From Runella sp. SP2 (GTDB lineage: Bacteria > Bacteroidota > Bacteroidia > Cytophagales > Spirosomataceae): 64,000 nucleotides of DNA. Shown piece by piece: positions 18,879 through 26,740 of this stretch. Below the pieces are notes generated by a model. The model saw nothing but the letters and a program-made list of their open reading frames with translations. It made no database searches and was not told the DNA's origin. Numbering within the stretch: position 1 is the stretch's first letter; each line of letters opens with the position of its first letter. The stretch covers positions 5,642,001-5,706,000 of the forward strand of contig NZ_CP031030.1 of the NCBI RefSeq assembly GCF_003711225.1. The letters run 5' to 3'. Position numbers and translations under genes: made by a program.

Positions 18879-18916
18879 TGTCCGTAAATGGACGATTTTT
18901 CGTTCACTTACGGACA
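18879..18916 (-). promoter_or_regulatory. Tandem-palindrome activator site C, possibly also a terminator
   Basis: The upstream half (18901-18916) reads TGTCC-GTAAGT-GAACG and the proximal half (18879-18894) CGTCC-ATTTAC-GGACA, offset 22 bp. The outer arms pair over 9 bp (TGTCCGTAA with TTACGGACA) and are followed by TTTTTGTG on the minus strand. It may therefore end the DUF4097 operon that stops at 19019. Confidence 0.65.
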
Positions 18917-18945
18917 GGAGATTTCTAGTTATATTGTATTTATGC

Positions 18946-19010
18946 AACCATATAAGTCATATAAGGGCATATAAGTTTTTCTTATAATCTCTTATATGTC
19001 TTATATGGTT
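18946..19010. repeat. ATATAAG inverted repeat
   Basis: AACCATATAAGTCATATAAG at 18946-18965 is complementary to 18991-19010 with one mismatch over 20 bp, around an AT-rich centre. No run of T follows the hairpin on the minus strand. It lies just after the DUF4097 gene stop at 19019 and may be a dispersed intergenic repeat or contribute to transcript ends. Confidence 0.55.
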
Positions 19011-19018
19011 AAAAAAAA

Positions 19019-19861
19019 TTACTTCGCTTTGCGGATGTAAATATTGCCGTGCATGTTTTTCATCATCACTTCGCTGCCACCACCGTTGACTTTGCCTTGA
19101 ATCCAATCGTCGATGCTCACTTTGTACATGCCGTCTTTGGTAACTTTGTTGGATTTTGGCTCGCTTTTGTCGGCATCAACGTCAAAATCGCTGTAAATCT
19201 CTCCACGATCGGATTTGAGTTTTACGTTAAACTTCGCCGAAGGTGGGAACGTCACGTCGATGCGGCCGTTGAGCGACGTAAAGGCCATCGGAGTATCGGA
19301 GGTCACGCTTTTGAAATTGGCTTTCACTTCGCCGTTGACCGTCGTTGCTACCGCCGAACCTGACACGTTGGTGAGAATAATATCGCCGTTCACGTTGTTT
19401 ACTTCCAACGTCCCCGTTACGTTTTCAACGACAATATCGCCTTGATTAATGGTTCCTACTTGCAACGAAAACTGCTGAGGTACTTTGATAGACAATACCG
19501 CAGGGCGCTTCATCAAATTGGAGGTCACTTTTACGTGGTTATTGCGTTCCTCGGCGGTGAGTTCAATCCCCCCACGGCTCGTTAATTTTTTCATACCCGT
19601 CGCCAATTCATCGTTTTTGCCTTCGGTTTTCTTGCCGTTGTAGGCATCGACTGTGGCGTCGATAATGACGTCCTTGCCCGAATATCCCGTGATTTTGATG
19701 GAACCGCTGATAATTTTTATTTGCAAACTACCTGGTTTACTGGGATCAGTGAGAGGTACGACCAATTGTTCCTTGATTTCTCCTTGGGCGTAGGTCGGTG
19801 TTGCGAGGTTCATGGCTGCAAGCGCAACAACCGAAAAAATGGTTTTGATGCTGGTTTTCAT
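19019..19861 (-). CDS. DUF4097-type secreted beta-helix protein, 280 aa
   Basis: I chose the ATG at 19861 because it begins a clean signal peptide (MKTSIKTIFSVVALAAMNLATPTYAQG). The open frame further upstream overlaps the end of the neighbouring gene. The mature part has the stacked repeats of the DUF4097/'adhesin' fold, with short strands such as IKIISGSIKITGYSGKDVIID, VNNVNGDIILTNVSGS and TTVNGEVKANF. The Asn-Gly turn of the 'NG-i' motif recurs about every 20 residues. The end MHGNIYIRKAK is shared by all four DUF4097 proteins here. It is probably periplasmic or exported. It is the last gene of the sigma/anti-sigma operon running from 22142, 4 bp after the previous gene. The biochemical role of the family is not known. 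Confidence 0.85.
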   Translation of the reverse strand: MKTSIKTIFSVVALAAMNLATPTYAQGEIKEQLVVPLTDPSKPGSLQIKIISGSIKITGYSGKDVIIDATVDAYNGKKTEGKNDELATGMKKLTSRGGIELTAEERNNHVKVTSNLMKRPAVLSIKVPQQFSLQVGTINQGDIVVENVTGTLEVNNVNGDIILTNVSGSAVATTVNGEVKANFKSVTSDTPMAFTSLNGRIDVTFPPSAKFNVKLKSDRGEIYSDFDVDADKSEPKSNKVTKDGMYKVSIDDWIQGKVNGGGSEVMMKNMHGNIYIRKAK

Positions 19862-19865
19862 ACAA

Positions 19866-20735
19866 TTATGATTGTTTCTTGATATAAATATTTCCGTTAA
19901 ATGTTTCAAATCGGAACAGTTTCCCGCCATTCCCAATCCGCACCGAAGTTTCGGTATTGAGTTTATAAACAGTGGTTTTGTCGCCGCGCTGTTCCTGATT
20001 TTTCACCACTTTTACGGGTAAGGTTTCTACATTGTCAAAATCGGTGTAAAATTCACCTCGGAAGCTTTTAAACTCGCAGTCGGCCGACAACGCGGCGGGA
20101 TAACTGATACGGATGTCGCCGTTGAGGGTTTTGTACGACGACTGGCCTGGCGGAATGGCTGTGTAGTTGGCGTCCACGTTGCCGTTGACGGTTCGTAACT
20201 TAGTCGCACCTTTTACGTTTTTCAACGTAATGGCACCATTTACATTTCCAACCTCCAACATCCCTGTCACATCGCTCACCAGTACTTCCCCACCGTTGAC
20301 GGTCGATACGTGTAGGTTCATCGAATAAGGCACTTTCACCTTAAAATTCAATTTGTAGTGGTATTCGATGTGTCGATTGTTGTTGCGATTGTTCCAACTA
20401 CGGTTAGGCCGCGAATCGTAGGGCTCAATGAGATACGCCATCACGGTATCCGCATTCTGTTCCACCACAAACTTAAATTCGGCTTTCCCTTGGTCTAAGA
20501 TTTCCTTGGTTTTGCCCGAAATGGTTTTATCCACGTCGATGATGACCTTATCGCCCGAATACCCTTCAACTTGAATCGAGCCGTTGATGTTGTAAATGGC
20601 CAAAGTACTGCTGGCTGCGTTTTGGGTCAAGGTAAACTCCTTGGTTGTGTGTTCTTTAAATTCCTGCGTTTGGGCGGCGGAGTGGGTACAAGAGAGCACC
20701 ACTCCCGCTAACAAGGGGAGAATGATTTGTTTCAT
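19866..20735 (-). CDS. DUF4097-type secreted protein, 289 aa
   Basis: The signal peptide MKQIILPLLAGVVLSCTHSAAQ contains a possible lipobox (LSC), so the product may be a lipoprotein. The beta-repeat region includes IYNINGSIQVEGYSGDKVIID, VSTVNGGEVLVSDVTGMLEV, GNVNGAITLKNVKG and RTVNGNVDANY. The protein ends FNGNIYIKKQS. An Asn/Arg-rich insertion (SWNNRNNNRHIEYHY) near residue 120 is not seen in the partner gene. It sits between the anti-sigma gene (24 bp upstream) and a second DUF4097 gene. The pairing of these genes with an ECF sigma system suggests they are targets or sensory inputs of that system; this is an inference. Confidence 0.83.
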   Translation of the reverse strand: MKQIILPLLAGVVLSCTHSAAQTQEFKEHTTKEFTLTQNAASSTLAIYNINGSIQVEGYSGDKVIIDVDKTISGKTKEILDQGKAEFKFVVEQNADTVMAYLIEPYDSRPNRSWNNRNNNRHIEYHYKLNFKVKVPYSMNLHVSTVNGGEVLVSDVTGMLEVGNVNGAITLKNVKGATKLRTVNGNVDANYTAIPPGQSSYKTLNGDIRISYPAALSADCEFKSFRGEFYTDFDNVETLPVKVVKNQEQRGDKTTVYKLNTETSVRIGNGGKLFRFETFNGNIYIKKQS

Positions 20736-20758
20736 GGCTATACAGTTGGATGGTTAAA

Positions 20759-21577
20759 TTAAGATAAGTCTTTGATAGTTTGTTGGAATTTACTTTTCAC
20801 CAAGTCGTTGAGGTCTTCGCGGCGAAGCATCTGTTTGAAAGCTTTAATAGAGCGTTTTTCTTGGAGTTTTACCATTACATCGGCCAATGCCACTTGCACC
20901 AGCGGGGATTCTTGCTTTGTCAAAGACAGCACCAGCCCTTGCCGAACGTCGGGGTCGTGGGCTAGTTCGGCCAATGCCTCCAACGTCACGAGGCGCACGT
21001 TTACGTTCGGGTCGTTGTTGAGCGTAGTAAAGAGTGCTTGCACCACTTTATCGTCCACATCGGTGATTTCGCGGGTATAACTTACGGCTTTGAGGCGCTC
21101 ACTGGCCGACGGGTTTTCAATCAGCGAAAGCATCATCATTTGGCGCATTTCTTGGACTTCTTTGGTGAGCGTATCCATTTTTTCTTGGTACGCTACTTCT
21201 TTGGGGCGCATCAGGAAATACCCGCCTAGCACGCCCACACTCATCAGGCACACACTGTAAGCCACCCGTAGCGCCAAACGGGGCGTCCAGAATTGTTGTA
21301 TTTTATCAAAAATCGCTTTCCACTGGCTACGGCTCGACGGAGCTTCGTTTTGTTTATAGGTTTCGAGCATGGCATAAAACCCTTCGCGCATTTGCTCGGT
21401 GTTGGCTTTGGGTGCGGGAACTTGCCCCATGAGCTGCCACAGTTGGCGGTCGGCGTCAAAAGCTACTTTGCACTCGGCGCACTCTTTCAAATGATGATAT
21501 ATGGCTGTTTGTTCGGACTCGGTTAATTCGTTGGTCAGCCAGCCCGTTAGCCGTTCTTTTGCTTGTTCACAGTTCAT
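20759..21577 (-). CDS. Zinc-finger anti-sigma factor with HEAT-like periplasmic domain, 272 aa
   Basis: The N-terminus carries the anti-sigma zinc-finger pattern: Cys3 and the HLKECAECK cluster (H-x3-C-x2-C), about residues 1-45, which would hold the ECF sigma factor. A TM segment (RVAYSVCLMSVGVLGGYFLM) lies near residues 105-125. It is followed by a short coiled coil (EKMDTLTKEVQEMRQMMM). Three HEAT-type helical repeats (VVQALFTTLNNDPNVNVRLVTLEAL, then QGLVLSLTKQESPLVQVALADVMVKL) lie on the far side of the membrane. It overlaps the sigma-factor gene by 11 bp, implying translational coupling. HEAT repeats as the sensor module are the notable feature. Confidence 0.85.
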   Translation of the reverse strand: MNCEQAKERLTGWLTNELTESEQTAIYHHLKECAECKVAFDADRQLWQLMGQVPAPKANTEQMREGFYAMLETYKQNEAPSSRSQWKAIFDKIQQFWTPRLALRVAYSVCLMSVGVLGGYFLMRPKEVAYQEKMDTLTKEVQEMRQMMMLSLIENPSASERLKAVSYTREITDVDDKVVQALFTTLNNDPNVNVRLVTLEALAELAHDPDVRQGLVLSLTKQESPLVQVALADVMVKLQEKRSIKAFKQMLRREDLNDLVKSKFQQTIKDLS

Positions 21578-22142
21578 GAGCTTTGCTTCCTTTTTCTGAG
21601 GTCAAAAAATTCTTTTTCAATTCTCCCAGCGCTCGGTGTACCCGTACTTTTACGGCGCCTTCGGTAATGTTCAAAATACGCGCAATTTCTTCGTATTTTA
21701 ATTCTTGGTATCGACTCAAGACCAGCACTTCGCGGTGATCAGGACTGAGCCGTGCCATGGCATTTTGCAAGGCATCCAATTCTTGTTCTTTTTCCAATTG
21801 CTCATCGGCAGCAACTCCCCCTCCGAGGCGATCCGATAAGTCGGCAATATCGTAGGCGCGTCCTCCCCAGCGTTCTTGCTGTCGAAACGAATCGTTCAAA
21901 ATATTCCGCGCCAAATGATACATCCATGTTCTAAATTCTCCGTCGCCATTGAACGTATGTCGGTACTTGAGCATTCGGTAAAATACATTTTGTACCAAAT
22001 CTTCGCACGCATGGGCTTGCCCAGTCATGTGGTACAAAAAAGCGAATAACGGCCGATGGTAGCGCTCAAAGAGCAATCCCATCTTGTCCAAGTCTCCCGC
22101 TTTTACTTTAAGCATGAGTGCGTTATCCGATAGTGTATTCAA
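21567..22142 (-). CDS. ECF-type RNA polymerase sigma factor, 191 aa
   Basis: Sigma region 2 is visible in FERYHRPLFAFLYHMTGQ, CEDLVQNVFYRMLKYR and FRTWMYHLARNILNDSFR. Region 4 is visible in LSPDHREVLVLSRYQELKYEEIARIL, followed by TEGAVKVRVHRALGELKK. The family recruits RNA polymerase to stress-type promoters once its anti-sigma factor lets go. The frame has no upstream ATG before an in-frame stop near 22202. A TTG at 22142 retains the LSDNALMLKVKAGDLDK lead-in usual for the family; an ATG at 22115 is the alternative start. It is the first gene of the operon 22142 to 19019. Confidence 0.88.
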   Translation of the reverse strand: MNTLSDNALMLKVKAGDLDKMGLLFERYHRPLFAFLYHMTGQAHACEDLVQNVFYRMLKYRHTFNGDGEFRTWMYHLARNILNDSFRQQERWGGRAYDIADLSDRLGGGVAADEQLEKEQELDALQNAMARLSPDHREVLVLSRYQELKYEEIARILNITEGAVKVRVHRALGELKKNFLTSEKGSKAHEL

Positions 22143-22166
22143 GCGATGATGGCTGTTTGTAGGTGA

Positions 22167-22203
22167 TTTGTACGTGGAAACTCCCGAAGTGGGGGAAGGT
22201 TAC
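22167..22203 (+). promoter_or_regulatory. ECF-like promoter box, copy 1 (points into the serine hydrolase gene's 3' end)
   Basis: The 16-mer TTTGTACGTGGAAACT (22167-22182) is followed after 16 bp by GTTAC. The identical 16-mer, the same spacing and GTTAC recur at 23817-23853. GGAAACT with a downstream GTTAC box resembles ECF -35/-10 elements. In this copy it faces away from the adjacent sigma gene, so it either makes an antisense RNA or functions as an operator. Confidence 0.5.
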
Positions 22204-22242
22204 AGAGAAAATTTTATTTTTTTTCTACTTCTTCTCTTACGG

Positions 22243-23784
22243 TCACTCTTTTTGTTCTAATAATACCCTCAATGCCCGTTTGCCATCCTCATTGTTTGGA
22301 GACAAAGCTATTGACTTTTGATACATAGCAATGGCTGCTTCTTTCTTACCACTTTGAGCCAATGCCTGCGCGTAACTGTCGTAAGTATTACCGCTTTTTG
22401 GATAAAGTAACGTATTAATTTTAAATACTTCCAACGACAATTCATTATGATTAGGAAAAGGCGCTTTGAGCAAGTCATAGCCTAAGCGATTCATTTCTAG
22501 TTCATCTACGTAATAATTGGTGCTGTCATTTTTTAATTCGTTGAACTTAGTGGCGGCTTCATCAATACCTTTGTTTACCAATATTTCTCCATAAACTTTT
22601 GCTAATGATTTGGTGAGCCGAATGGGTAAGGCAGGCGTACCATTCAACAAATTAGAAATCGAAACCATGACTTGTATTGGATTATTTTCGGTGTTGTCGT
22701 AGAAGAGAATCGTTTGGTTCTTAGTGAGATTGCGGTGCATAAATGTGGTTAGACCAATAATGCGCCCATCATGAAAAATAGAGGTGTCGGCGGGCTCGGT
22801 CTTACTTGTATAAACATTCCACCCTAAACCGTAAGAGCGCGTACTGCCGCCCATGCGAAATGGCTTTCCGTCGTTTAGTACAACAGGCATAAAGGCTGTT
22901 TTCATCAGTGCTAAAGAGAGGAGCTTGCCAGCAGAAAAGGCATTGTCAAAGTGCCACAAATCTTCTATCGTACTTATGATGTTATTGGATCCCATCAAAC
23001 TACCCAAATGATAATAAGTATAATGCTCGGCAGGGTTTAGGGAATCGACATTATGGTAGGTGGGGCTATAAAAATTGAGTAATGTATAGCGTGATGTATT
23101 GGCCATGCTAAGTTCACGGACGTAGGTTTTTTTCATACCTGCAGGCGTGAAAATATTCTTCTTCATGTAGTAAGCAAAAGAGGTTTGGCTTACTTTTTCC
23201 ACCAACAATGCCAATAAAAAATAATTAGCATTGTTGTATTGCCATCGATTCCCCGCCGTAAAGTTCAACGGCTTATTTAAGGAAACTAGGTGTTCATAGG
23301 CTTTTTGAGTGCTAATAATCTCCTTTGGGTGCGCTTTTATGTAATCCTCCTCATAGCGTTCTACGACAGGAATACCTGATGTTTGGGTCAGTAAATGTTG
23401 AATTGTAATTGCCGTGTAGGGAAAATCGGGGAAATAACTAGCAAAAGTATCTGTTAGCTTTAGCTGCCCTTTTTGTACTAACTGTAGCACTGCAATCGCC
23501 GTAAAAGGTTTGGATAAAGAAGCCAAGTTGAAATGAGTGGTGTCTGTATTGGGAATGCCCCGCCCAAAATCAGCATATCCTGAGGATTTTTTATAAATAA
23601 CTTTTCCCTCCTCGGTTACCAAAAGAGTTCCATTGAATAAATGATGATTGGCTAAAGAGGTTACAAAAGAATCAATTCGAGCTACCTTTTGATTGATAGG
23701 TGTCGTTTGCTGCGAAAACCCAGCGTGGTAGCTCATGATAAATAATAGAAAGAAGGCGCTATCAAAAAGGCTGTTTTTTTTCAT
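22243..23784 (-). CDS. Serine hydrolase, beta-lactamase class C / penicillin-binding-protein-like, with C-terminal TPR, 513 aa
   Basis: The start at 23784 gives a signal peptide (MKKNSLFDSAFFLLFIMSYHAGFSQ); the frame is open further upstream but carries no sensible N-terminus. The active-site motifs of the PF00144 fold are present: SxxK at Ser89-Leu-Ser-Lys92 (the nucleophile and general base), YxN at Tyr183-Asn-Asn185, and IFHDGRIIG near 360 as the HxG box. The last 70 residues, containing YDSYAQALAQSGKKEAAIAMYQKSIAL, form a TPR-like helical hairpin. It probably acts in the periplasm on an ester, amide or D-amino-acid peptide. It lies between two divergent ECF operons and is convergent with neither. 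Confidence 0.88.
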   Translation of the reverse strand: MKKNSLFDSAFFLLFIMSYHAGFSQQTTPINQKVARIDSFVTSLANHHLFNGTLLVTEEGKVIYKKSSGYADFGRGIPNTDTTHFNLASLSKPFTAIAVLQLVQKGQLKLTDTFASYFPDFPYTAITIQHLLTQTSGIPVVERYEEDYIKAHPKEIISTQKAYEHLVSLNKPLNFTAGNRWQYNNANYFLLALLVEKVSQTSFAYYMKKNIFTPAGMKKTYVRELSMANTSRYTLLNFYSPTYHNVDSLNPAEHYTYYHLGSLMGSNNIISTIEDLWHFDNAFSAGKLLSLALMKTAFMPVVLNDGKPFRMGGSTRSYGLGWNVYTSKTEPADTSIFHDGRIIGLTTFMHRNLTKNQTILFYDNTENNPIQVMVSISNLLNGTPALPIRLTKSLAKVYGEILVNKGIDEAATKFNELKNDSTNYYVDELEMNRLGYDLLKAPFPNHNELSLEVFKINTLLYPKSGNTYDSYAQALAQSGKKEAAIAMYQKSIALSPNNEDGKRALRVLLEQKE

Positions 23785-23816
23785 AATAAAGTAAATGAGA
23801 AAAAGGTTGTGGAGAG

Positions 23817-23853
23817 TTTGTACGTGGAAACTTCGCATCTCAAAAAAAGTTAC
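23817..23853 (+). promoter_or_regulatory. ECF-like promoter, copy 2, upstream of sigma gene 23900
   Basis: TTTGTACGTGGAAACT (23817-23832), then 16 bp, then GTTAC (23849-23853). Its direction and position, with a predicted start near 23860 and the sigma-factor ATG at 23900, suit autoregulation of the sigma operon. It lies in the divergent gap with the serine hydrolase gene. Confidence 0.55.
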
Positions 23854-23899
23854 CGCTATTTTGTAATGTTTTTTCAACTCGCTCGTCTATGCTTTTGAA

Positions 23900-24418
23900 A
23901 TGGAACTCAAAGCTTTTACCCAACTCATCCTCCCAACGCAAGGCCGCCTTTTTAGATTGGCCAAGTTGTTTCTTCGCAACCGCGAAGAAGCCGAGGATAC
24001 GTTACAGGAGGTGTTGATGAAGCTTTGGACCCATCGGCAGCAGTTAGAATCGTACCAAAACGTAGAAGCGTTTGCCGTACAAATGACCCGTAACCTCTGC
24101 CTCGACAAGCTCAAATCAAAAGAATGGCAAAGTCGTGCAGGGGAAGCCAATTGGGAAGAGGTAGAAGAGCAAAAAGTATCGCCCTACCAGCAAGTGGAGC
24201 TATCAGACAGCGCGGCGCTGATGCGCAAACTGATAGACGAACTGCCCGAAACGGCTAAGCTGATTCTTCATTTGCGCGACGTGGAAGAGTACTCGTTTGA
24301 AGAAATAGAGCAAGTCACGGGGATGAACGTCAACCACCTTCGCGTGGTCTTGTCGCGAGCACGGAAAGAGGTACGGGATAAGTTTTTAAAAATTCAGGCG
24401 TATGAATCTGGACATTGA
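23900..24418 (+). CDS. ECF-type RNA polymerase sigma factor, 172 aa
   Basis: Region 2 is seen as FRLAKLFLRNREEAEDTLQE and VLMKLWTHRQQL with AFAVQMTRNLCLDKLKSK. Region 4 is seen as LPETAKLILHLRDVEEYSFE, EIEQVTGMNVNHLRVVLSRA and RKEVRDKF. It belongs to a different ECF subgroup from the 21567 product, so the two mirrored operons are not recent copies. The anti-sigma gene begins 17 bp inside its 3' end. The ECF-like box at 23817-23853 may make it self-activating. Confidence 0.88.
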   Translation: MELKAFTQLILPTQGRLFRLAKLFLRNREEAEDTLQEVLMKLWTHRQQLESYQNVEAFAVQMTRNLCLDKLKSKEWQSRAGEANWEEVEEQKVSPYQQVELSDSAALMRKLIDELPETAKLILHLRDVEEYSFEEIEQVTGMNVNHLRVVLSRARKEVRDKFLKIQAYESGH

Positions 24419-25160
24419 ACAATTAATAGAAAAGTATTACGAAGGCGAAACTACCCTCGAAGAAGAGCAACAGTTACGCGCTTTCCTTCTGAGCGAAAAT
24501 GTGCCTGCTCACCTAGAAAATGAGGCCAAGCAGTTTCGGTATTTTGCCCAAACGCGCAAAGAACAGCCCTCGGCGGGGGTAAGTTACCGCACAGTTACTG
24601 AACTTAGCAAACGAAGCAAAGTGCGCTCGTTGAGTTCTTGGGGCTTGCGAATCGCCGCCAGTCTCACTTTGTTGGTGGTAGGTTTTGGGTCGGGGATTTG
24701 GTACACACAGCACGAAGCGGGGCTTTCGGAAGAAAATAGCCAAATGGCTGAAATGAAAAAAACCTTGCAAGCTCCTGAGCAAACATCGGCGAGTGAACGC
24801 ATTTTGGCCGTCAACCAGAGTTATGAACTTGCGCAAGGTGATGAAGAAATCACACAGATTTTGCTTAATACCATGAATTTCGACGAAAACGTCAACGTAC
24901 GACTCGCGGCTTGTCAAGCGCTGCAACGCTTTGAAAATGAGCCGATGGTGCGCGATGGACTGATTCAATCATTAAAAATTCAAACCGACCCCAGTGTTCA
25001 GTTGGCATTGATTGAAGCTTTAGTGCTCATGAAAGAAAAGCGAGCCGCTTCCGAAATGCTACGTTTGGCCAAAAACCAAGAAGTACTGGAAATTGTACGT
25101 CGCAAAGCCGAAGAAGGGGTTTTCCACCTAAAACAAGAAAAACAAACGAATAATACCTAA
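24402..25160 (+). CDS. Putative anti-sigma factor with HEAT-like domain, no zinc ligands, 252 aa
   Basis: The position and overlap with the sigma gene, a 70-80 residue acidic N-terminal helical domain (YYEGETTLEEEQQLRAFLL), one TM (LRIAASLTLLVVGFGSGIWY, about 85-104) and a C-terminal HEAT-like array all match the gene order and layout of the 20759 product. The array includes EITQILLNTMNFDENVNVRL, ACQALQRFENEPMVRDGLIQ and SVQLALIEALVLMKEKRAAS. Unlike that protein, the N-terminal domain has no His/Cys cluster, so any sigma binding must be zinc-independent. Such degenerate zinc-less anti-sigma domains are known. Confidence 0.78.
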   Translation: MNLDIEQLIEKYYEGETTLEEEQQLRAFLLSENVPAHLENEAKQFRYFAQTRKEQPSAGVSYRTVTELSKRSKVRSLSSWGLRIAASLTLLVVGFGSGIWYTQHEAGLSEENSQMAEMKKTLQAPEQTSASERILAVNQSYELAQGDEEITQILLNTMNFDENVNVRLAACQALQRFENEPMVRDGLIQSLKIQTDPSVQLALIEALVLMKEKRAASEMLRLAKNQEVLEIVRRKAEEGVFHLKQEKQTNNT

Positions 25161-25190
25161 CAATTAACGGTGCGTAAGCACTCAAAAACC

Positions 25191-25964
25191 ATGAAATCAA
25201 CCGTGTTAGTATGCGCCCTGTGGATGGGGTGCAGCGTGGGACTTTTTGCCCAAGAATTTAAAGCGAAGTTGGCCAACAGCAAAGACCGTAAAATCAGCAT
25301 CGAAATGGATGCCAGTACCCTCAAAATCGAAGGCTATGACGGTGATGAGGTCATTATCAAGGGAAATGGATTTCAGGCTCCGCCCGAACAAGCCAAAGGG
25401 TTGCGGTCTTTGTACAACTCGGCCGTCGATAATACAGGCATTGGACTGGCTGTGACCAACCAAGCAAATGGCCTAAAAATCGAAAAAGCATCGCGTAAAT
25501 CGACGTCGTATATCCTCAAGGTTCCCAAAAAAGTGGCGATTTTGTACGAGCAAGTCAATTGGAACGCAGGGAACATTTCTATCAGCAACGTAGAAGGGGA
25601 TTTGGAAGTAAAAACCAACAACGGTAAAATTGAACTTCTCAACGTCACGGGGCCTGTCGTGGCCAATAGCACCAACGGCGACATCAAAGTAGTCTATTCG
25701 AGTCTCAACCAAGAAAAACCCAGCGCCATTTCTTCCATTAGTAGTGCCATTGACGTGAGCCTGCCCACCAATGCCAAATCGACCCTCAGCATGAAGTCTA
25801 TCAGTGGTGAAATCTACACCGACTTAGACCTTGACTTGAAAAATGCCAAAGAAGGCATGTCACGCGTGGGAGGTGGTCATAGCATCAACGCAACCACCAA
25901 CGGCGGCGGCGTAGCGATTAAACTTAGCAGCATCAGCAATAATATTTATTTACGTAAACAGTAA
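25191..25964 (+). CDS. DUF4097-type secreted protein, 257 aa
   Basis: The ATG at 25191 yields the signal peptide MKSTVLVCALWMGCSVGLFAQ; an upstream GTG at 25170 would add seven polar residues and is less likely. The repeat strands are MDASTLKIEGYDGDEVIIKG, ISNVEGDLEVKTNNGKIELL, NVTGPVVANSTNGDIKVVYS and SISGEIYTDLDLDLK. The protein ends ISNNIYLRKQ, the same closing motif as the other three DUF4097 genes. It lies 30 bp after the anti-sigma gene and 24 bp before the next DUF4097 gene. Confidence 0.85.
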   Translation: MKSTVLVCALWMGCSVGLFAQEFKAKLANSKDRKISIEMDASTLKIEGYDGDEVIIKGNGFQAPPEQAKGLRSLYNSAVDNTGIGLAVTNQANGLKIEKASRKSTSYILKVPKKVAILYEQVNWNAGNISISNVEGDLEVKTNNGKIELLNVTGPVVANSTNGDIKVVYSSLNQEKPSAISSISSAIDVSLPTNAKSTLSMKSISGEIYTDLDLDLKNAKEGMSRVGGGHSINATTNGGGVAIKLSSISNNIYLRKQ

Positions 25965-25988
25965 CCCTTCTTTACTACCCATATAGCC

Positions 25989-26687
25989 ATGAAAACTTTT
26001 TCACTGATACTCTTTGTAAGTACGTTGACCCTAACGGCTTGGTCACAAAAAATTATTACCAAACAATTTCCATACTCCGCCGCTCAAACCGTCAACCTCA
26101 ACCTCAAGTTTGCTGACAGTATTCGGGTGCGGTATTGGGATAAAGCCGAAGTATCGGTTCGGATTTCGGTTCTTATCAACGGCGGGCGGCTTAACGATGG
26201 CTTGACCGTAGAAAACACCACAAATGCCCAAGAGATTAGCCTAAAAACGAATTTTGACAACGAAATTCTAAAAAAAGGCAAAGCCGAAGACTGTCCCGAC
26301 TCAAAACATAGCTGGCGCACCCAGCGCGACGGCCAAGATATGTACGTTTGTAGCACCATTCATTATCAGGTATTTTTGCCGCGCAACGCCAAATTAAAAC
26401 TCGAAACCATCAACGGCAACGTGGACATTCAAGGGGCAGCGGCGCCCGTTTTTGCCAAGAGCATCAGCGGCTACATTGATTATAGTTTGCCCAAATCAAA
26501 AGGGGCGAACTTGGCCATGAAAACCATTACGGGCGAAGTTTATACCGACTTAGACATTGATTTCAAAAACAAGCGCCCCAAAAACCCGATTGTGGGTTAT
26601 TTGCTAGAAGGTTCGGTCAATGGCGGCGGTCCCGACATTCGCTTGGAATCAATTAGTAATAACGTGTATGTTCGGAAAAAAGACTAA
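25989..26687 (+). CDS. DUF4097-type secreted protein, short form, 232 aa
   Basis: The signal peptide is MKTFSLILFVSTLTLTAWSQ. The domain is shorter than in its neighbours and contains two Cys (DCPDS and YVCST) that could form a disulfide. Repeat strands include LKLETINGNVDIQGAAAPVF, AKSISGYIDYSLP and MKTITGEVYTDLDIDFKN, ending ISNNVYVRKKD. It is the last gene of the plus-strand ECF operon. A 9-bp hairpin without a T-run follows at 26741-26763. Confidence 0.85.
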   Translation: MKTFSLILFVSTLTLTAWSQKIITKQFPYSAAQTVNLNLKFADSIRVRYWDKAEVSVRISVLINGGRLNDGLTVENTTNAQEISLKTNFDNEILKKGKAEDCPDSKHSWRTQRDGQDMYVCSTIHYQVFLPRNAKLKLETINGNVDIQGAAAPVFAKSISGYIDYSLPKSKGANLAMKTITGEVYTDLDIDFKNKRPKNPIVGYLLEGSVNGGGPDIRLESISNNVYVRKKD

Positions 26688-26740
26688 TCCCGACTAACCT
26701 CCACACCAACCCTGATGGCAGCAGCGCTGCACGCAGCAGT

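Noticed and set aside
18946..19010. Intrinsic terminator of the DUF4097 operon
   Set aside because: The stem has a mismatch and no T-run in the transcript direction; site C downstream is the better candidate terminator.
19862..19936. N-terminal extension of the 19019 gene from an upstream ATG at 19936
   Set aside because: The extension overlaps the preceding DUF4097 gene and masks a clear signal peptide that begins at 19861.
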